Translations under genes and position numbers: made by a program
Shown here: positions 59,001 to 64,000 of the stretch, piece by piece
How positions within the stretch are numbered: position 1 is the stretch's first letter
Layout: the number at the start of each line of letters is the position of its first letter
Notes under the pieces: generated by a model
Databases searched by the model: none
What the model was told of the DNA's origin: nothing
What the model saw: the letters and a program-made list of their open reading frames with translations, nothing else
Origin: Rotaria sordida
Lineage: Eukaryota; Rotifera; Eurotatoria; Philodinida; Philodinidae
Length of the DNA stretch: 64,000 nucleotides
Direction of reading: 5' to 3'
NCBI GenBank assembly: GCA_905250125.1
Contig: CAJNOL010000005.1
Location: forward strand, 186,001 to 250,000

Positions 59001-61501
59001 TCGGACACACCAGGAAAAATGATTTTCGAACTGGGATTCGAAACTGTGCATAGAGATAGATCTTTGTGAGAACAGCTAATTATAAAAGTTTCAGATCTTT
59101 TCGTCATTGTTCCTATTCTGAAATAAGAACGTTGAATTTATGATGTATATGATCAACGTAAAGATCTAAAGCTTTTACAATAAAAACTATTCGCATCAAA
59201 GTCTGTCTCTGTGTAAAGGTTCGAATAGAAATTGAAAAAATCATTTTTTCTAATGTTCCTGAGGGAGACGACGGTTTTATATTAAAAAAATTATAAAAAT
59301 GCAATATCTTGGCAGTAATAAGATAAGAGCTCGATCTGTTATCAAGATATTCATAGCTCATCAGGGCCTACATGATGCATACAACCTTAACTCAAAAGCA
59401 TCAATCAATTGGAGAACTTCCCTTGTTAATTCATCGAACAAAATACTCAGCAGCTAATCATTCGTTTTTGTTCATTTCACTCAAAACGATTTATCATTTG
59501 TTTGAGTCAGCCGGTACTGTCACGTAGGAAGTCGAAATGATTTAATAATAAGATTGATAGGTTTACTAGTTGACATTATCTCTCTTGATAATATTAATAT
59601 AAACAGAAATATGTTTGCCAGGTTTAAGAGAACGAACTAGGCCTTCTTTTTAGAATTTCTAATGAGATGAATACATGTGATAACGAATAATAGATAGCGG
59701 TATAATTATTTATTGACATACTTTACAAATTACTGTTTATCTTATCAATCAAAATATCCATTACAGTTATAATTGTAAATATATTAGAATACAGAGTTGT
59801 GAGCCAGTCCATCCAATTAGTTTATTAAATCATGATTAATCGATTAATTGAAATGGCTTCAAAAAATATTCATTTTCCTTTTTGCACTCGAATTTTCATA
59901 CATCTGCAAGAAGAAATCTTATATTATAGTTGTCTGTATCTATCAGGTTTCTCAAAGATAAATATGCGATATTTATATAGCGTGAAAAAAAAGCTATTTA
60001 TCCATTAGCTGATTGCTGATATTCAAATCTTAAATTTTCTTCCTCCACCTTTTTCGACAAATCTAACATTACAACGACCGAAATCTAAATTTGATCTTTA
60101 TCAAAACTAAGTTTAACTCAAGTAACATAATTTTGATTGTGTTTTTTAAAAACCGAAATATATTTCAATTAAAGAAATAAAACTAATAGTTCTTAAAATA
60201 ACATTGTTTGTGAGATAACATAGTTAGACATTGGACATTTCCAGTATTAGTAAAAAAATCATTATTTTAAGGATAGAGTCAATTCTACGTAAAATACCCA
60301 AAAAAACCGCCTAGTATGTCTAGATTTTGATTATTAAAAAGTGGTTTTTCATTGAAAAGCAGCATAATTTTCGGAATCAGCATGCAAAAGGACATTGAAA
60401 ACTCTATCTTTCATTTGAAAAGACTTCTAGTCAATTTTTATTCCTGTAGGGGAGAACAGCCTAAAAACTTTGCGAATAAAAAGCTGAGGAAGGAGTAGAG
60501 TGAAAATTTTAATCAGAGATATTTTGTGATAAAGTGTAGAATTTTCGATGCATTTTTGCATGTTGATTCCGAAAATTATGTTTACTTCTAATAAAAACCA
60601 ATTTCAATAATCAAAATCTAGAAATATTTGTCGTTTTTTTTTTGAGTATTTTACGTAAAAGTAACCTTGTAATAGCATATTTATAAAATATTCTTCAGTT
60701 GGTAAAGACCGATTACAACTCTGGTAGAATCAACCTCATATGATCTACATATACACTTATTCAAAATACTCATACAAAAAATATTTATTTATGATTATCC
60801 AGACATTGATGAATGATAATTTCCCAAATGGCTTAAAATGAAAAACCATTTTATTAGAAATTCTTATGTGGTTACATTACCATTATTTATAGAGAAAGAG
60901 AGAGATTGATATATTCGTGAGAAAAAAAAAAAGATTAAATTATCCTTTTGTTATTTTAGTCAGGTACATGCACACTTCGTGAAGCTGTGATAATTGCAAG
61001 TATCCTTGCAAAAAATTCCGTTCCAATGTTACATTCAGCAGCAGCTTTATTAAAAATAGCTGAAATGAATTATTCAGGTGGTAATTCAATATTTATTCGA
61101 ACACTTATTGAAAAACGTTATGCATTACCATTTCGTGTTGTTGATGCTCTTGTTCATCATTTCATTAAGTATGTTTATATTATGTTTATTTTATTATTAT
61201 TATCATTAATAATAGATTTCGTACTGATACACGTGACTTACCTGTTCTTTGGCATCAATCATTACTTGCTTTTATTCAAAATTATCGACAAGATATATCA
61301 ACAGGTTTGAAAAGTTTTTGATTTCAAAATGTTTTTTTTTTTTCTATTTTTGTTTTTAAAGAACAAAAACAAGCATTACTTGAATTATTACATCATCATT
61401 TTCATCATACAATTGGACCTGAAATTCGAAAATTACTGTCCGAATATAAATGTCGTGATGAAGAAGATGAACAATATGCAATAATGGATGAAGCCAATTA
61501 A
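56053..61501 (+). CDS. BYSL: Bystin, 40S ribosome biogenesis factor, 425 aa
   Basis: Bystin (Enp1) is needed for 18S rRNA processing and pre-40S export. Eleven exons (56053-56202, 56266-56366, 57155-57266, 57319-57424, 57479-57606, 57671-57768, 57819-57897, 57955-58020, 60960-61168, 61216-61304, 61362-61501) total 1278 nt with stop. After an acidic N-terminal third come family motifs: [128 protein letters not shown]. Length is near the human 437 aa. The 788-bp and 2.9 kb introns are filled with inverted-repeat elements. It is the last gene of the likely operon. AATAAA is at 61538. Confidence 0.97.
56418..57050. mobile_element. TIR element family 1, copy 3 (BYSL intron 2)
   Basis: Left end TCCAACTGATAAATCGCTTT and right end TTTCAAAAGCGATTTATTAT are inverted. 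The interior shares TGCATTATGTAGACC, CTATTCTCTTTAAGG and CCATAAAAGTGCAGTATCTT with the other copies. It occupies most of the 788-bp intron. Confidence 0.78.
58139..58710. mobile_element. Fold-back element in BYSL intron 8 with a third, direct copy in the loop
   Basis: The left arm (58139-58329; ATTGGCACATAAGTTCTGAG...) is the near-perfect inverse of the right arm (58520-58710; ...CTCAGAACTTATGTGCCAAT). The loop at about 58415-58515 holds a diverged direct copy of part of the left arm (TAATTATATATTGTGAGAGC, GACTTGAACTTATTTG). It is non-coding. Confidence 0.8.
58857..59425. mobile_element. TIR element family 1, copy 4 (BYSL intron 8)
   Basis: A 569-bp copy with ends CAAGGAAAGTCCTCCAACTG and (complement) CAAGGGAAGTTCTCCAATTG, flanked by TTA (58854-58856 and 59426-59428). 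A 3-bp TTA duplication is what PIF/Harbinger elements make, so that superfamily is suggested though not proven. Confidence 0.75.
60285..60661. mobile_element. 377-bp TIR element in BYSL intron 8
   Basis: Arms of about 105 bp: left CTACGTAAAATACCC and CTAGATTTTGATTATT, right AATAATCAAAATCTAG and GTATTTTACGTAAAAG. The interior is non-coding. It is the third separate inverted-repeat element in the same intron. Confidence 0.8.
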
Positions 61502-63539
61502 AAAGAATTTCAAAAAGAAATTTTTTGTTTTGTTTGAAATAAAAAAAAAATGGTTAACATCATTACCATGAGATATTTATCGTTTGTATTATAAAAGGAA
61601 AAGAGATGCCATAGGATAGGAATAATTATTAGATTCGAGTCAGGAAATTTCTTATTTTTCAAGGACGGATGTCAAATACAATAGTTCATTTAGTGAACCC
61701 GAAGACTGTTTTTTTTTACAGACAAAAAATAAGGATAAAATTTAATTATCATTATCGAAAATTACATTTAATCGAATAGAATTTTTTAGTTTTGTTTTAT
61801 TTTCCGGTAGTTGATTTAGGGTGGGTAGGGTAGGGATTATCGTCTCGTCCTTCTGGACTATTTTTCTCAACAGAAAACGACAAAAAATAAATCGATACAA
61901 CCTCTAATTTGACTTGTAAACATGTTATTTTTTTTTACTATGATCGTCCCGATTTACAGTAAAAACCGTCATTTGACACCGTTATTTTCAATAATATAAA
62001 ATGAATAAATACATTAATTCAGCATAAAATAAAAAATATTAATTGTGCTTCATTATTTTAGATAATATTTTCGCTTCACTGATCATGTAAATATTATAAG
62101 AAATACACACACATCAAAAGGGAAAAAAATGTGAGTACATGACAAAAAGGAAAAGACCTCGACGAAACAACCAAATGTTGCTTTTATATGCAAGGAAACG
62201 AAAAAAAAGGCTGAGAGTCTGACTCTATATAAGATCTGTCTGCTCGCATGGCTATTTCATATAGCAATTAAAGTGCAGAAAAGAAAGGTGAGATACATAT
62301 GCAGCTAACAAGCTTACTATACTAATAACACTGGCTAAAGACTGTATATGTGCTATATTAATAAATAATAAAAGAAGTTGCTCTTTTTATTATTATTTTT
62401 TTGTCTTGGTTCTGTCTTTGTTTTCATTTGTTCCGGCTGTCTAATCCGACAAAACGCACAGGCCCTGACAAGATCTTTTTTCACATTCTTATATATTCAT
62501 TTGTAAAAGAACGTTTTATGTCATAAATATATAAAAGTGTAATTCGATAATCAAAAGAAAAAAGAGAAAGAAAAAGATGACAGTAACTGCCATCCTTTTT
62601 TTTTCTTCTTGTGATTTACAATAGTACTTGAGTCTAGCAATCGAGCATCGATAGGAGGTCAAGCATGCATACGCTATTATATATATATATATATATATAT
62701 GACTGTATACATAGAACATGAAAAACGAAAAAAAAACACGCAAACTATTTGTAACCAAAAATAAAGCAGGTAGATGTGAAAATAGAATCAAAAAAAGAGA
62801 AAGTAGAAGTAAGCAATAATATTTGTTTTTCTTTTCTTCACTCTCTCGTGATTTAACCAAATCATATAATTGTCGCGCAACCGTGACGAGAGTACAAAAA
62901 GAAAGGCGTCATCAAGGCTTTACAAGTGAGTTGAAGAAGTAGAGAAAAAGACAATATTAAAAAAATACACATTATTATTTGACTTATCCAACAGGAAATA
63001 ACATTGTAATTTTGGTATGTTCGGCTGAAAAAGTGATAATAGAAAATCAACAACAAACAACTAGCTATGGATTAGCTATCGCTATCGAACGCAGAATGAA
63101 GTGGAAGGAAAAGGATGATTTATCTTGGTGTTGTGTTAGTCGTCGACACAATGACGACGACGAAGACGACATTAAAGATGCTAACAAGCAAAGAGCGAAA
63201 GTGGTATTAATGGAGACATCAACAGACAAAGTCTCGTCACCGGTTGAAAAAGTAAAAAAAAAAGAAAAAGAGAAAGAAAGAGAAAGAAAGCACAAAAACA
63301 TCTTCGCTTCGTTTCCTTTTTCTGCATCTTCATCACCATCATCTTCTTCTTCTTCTTTTTCCTATTTCCTCATTTACGTTCTTTGATAATGACGACTCAT
63401 CATCATATCTCTGTTTGCCTACCACATACTTGTTCTAACTGAAAGATTTGAGTACTTCGATAATTATCATTAATCAGTTAGTGAAATTCATAATAACATC
63501 ATTTATTTGATATATTTTTAGCGGAATCTTTCTACAATT
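61502..63539. other. Intergenic stretch
   Basis: AT-rich sequence between BYSL and the last gene, with a (TA)n run at about 62678-62700. The 63.0-63.4 kb part has a Lys/Glu/Ser-biased open frame with no recognisable motif. No RNA gene is seen. Confidence 0.55.
62678..62700. repeat. (TA)n microsatellite
   Basis: About 11 TA units. A shorter TA run lies at about 33941-33954 in the first Hox intron. Confidence 0.9.
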
Positions 63540-64000
63540 ATGGAATCGTCAATAAATCCTCGAGGTTCAAAAGAAAATTTAGTAAAAAAATAATTTTTCT
63601 TGTATTTAATAATAATCAATCTTTTTTTTTTTTAGTCAAATTCTAATGGAGCTCGTCAAACAACATCAATTAAACAAAAAACTTCACGTTTAGATCGTTC
63701 ATTATCAAGAACTAAAGATGATAATGAAACAAATATTATACGATCAAGTACAGCATCAAGTCTTAGTGAACAAGCTAAACCTGATGAATTAGCTTCTGGT
63801 AACAGACAGAAAAAAAAGAACTTTGGTTTTTTTTTTACTTCTACAAGCTTTTTTTAATTTAGGTTTAGCAACAATGGGATTATTAAATGATAATGATATG
63901 AATAAAGTAAAATTCTTTTTTTCTTTTAATTATTTTCATTTTTAAAAATGATCGAAATTTATTTTAGTTGAATACAACATTCGAGTCATTGGGTTCATCA
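63540..64000 (+). CDS. 5' part of an unrecognised gene
   Basis: Four exons (63540-63581, 63636-63798, 63863-63906, 63968 to the edge) join in frame from MESSINPRGSKENL. The first 70 residues are Ser/Thr/Lys-rich and look disordered (SRLDRSLSRTKDD, SSTASSLSEQ), followed by LATMGLLNDNDMNK and LNTTFESLGSS, which may begin a helical region. An acceptor TATTTTTAG ends 18 nt before the start. The product cannot be named from this fragment. Confidence 0.75.

Noticed and set aside
62979-63386. 135-aa open frame with Lys/Glu and Ser runs
   Set aside because: The composition comes from simple A- and T-rich runs. It has no motif, no splice partners and no exon-like codon pattern.
1-64000. tRNA, rRNA, CRISPR arrays, retroelements or virus-derived genes
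   Set aside because: Scanning by eye found no cloverleaf with a GGTTCRANNCC arm, no regularly spaced direct repeats, and no reverse-transcriptase, capsid or envelope motifs. A covariance-model and profile search would be decisive.

Overview
The window is AT-rich animal nuclear DNA: multi-exon genes with mostly 50-70 nt introns, a Hox gene, gephyrin, a GRIP-domain golgin, cytosolic Hsp70 and bystin. The compact gene structures, splice-acceptor signals just upstream of start codons, and a tight three-gene same-strand cluster fit a rotifer, most likely a bdelloid such as Rotaria or Adineta. This assignment is inference; another AT-rich spiralian is possible.

Layout. 1-3746 (-): gephyrin, running off the left edge. 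3936-7894 (-): an unrecognised 736-aa coiled-coil protein. 9276-11313 (-): a 635-aa ankyrin-like protein with an N-terminal MGC acylation motif. 11.3-17.8 kb: gene-poor, with a hAT-type element and a CpG/dyad-rich patch. 17833-18495 (+): neuronal-calcium-sensor EF-hand protein. 19214-21381 (+): 641-aa cytosolic Hsp70 with heat-shock elements and a TATA box. 21.4-27.2 kb: gene-poor, with one hAT-like element nested inside another. 27234-29534 (+): an unrecognised 567-aa protein. 32751-34678 (+): a Hox5/Scr-type gene whose homeobox is cut by three introns, one exon being only 17 nt. 36806-50570 (-): a 2311-aa golgin-245-like protein in 18 exons, with about 28 repeat units in one 3.4 kb exon. 54628-61501 (+): GPKOW, a COMM-only COMMD9-like gene and bystin, separated by 103 and 140 bp, which looks like an operon. 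63540-64000 (+): the start of an unrecognised gene.

For the complete genes, splice sites were assigned by eye; the exon sums are whole codons and the joined frames stay open, which supports the models. Repeats are mostly non-autonomous DNA elements with long inverted arms, concentrated in introns and gene-poor stretches. They include a hAT-like family (one member with a perfect 8-bp target duplication), a four-copy family with long terminal inverted repeats, a decayed pogo/Tigger element, and several near-perfect hairpins. No tRNA, rRNA, CRISPR array or retroelement was recognised.

Functionally the genes are housekeeping or developmental: cofactor synthesis and receptor scaffolding (gephyrin), protein folding (Hsp70), Golgi tethering (golgin), splicing and ribosome biogenesis (GPKOW, bystin), calcium sensing, and axial patterning (Hox5). 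No single pathway unites them.
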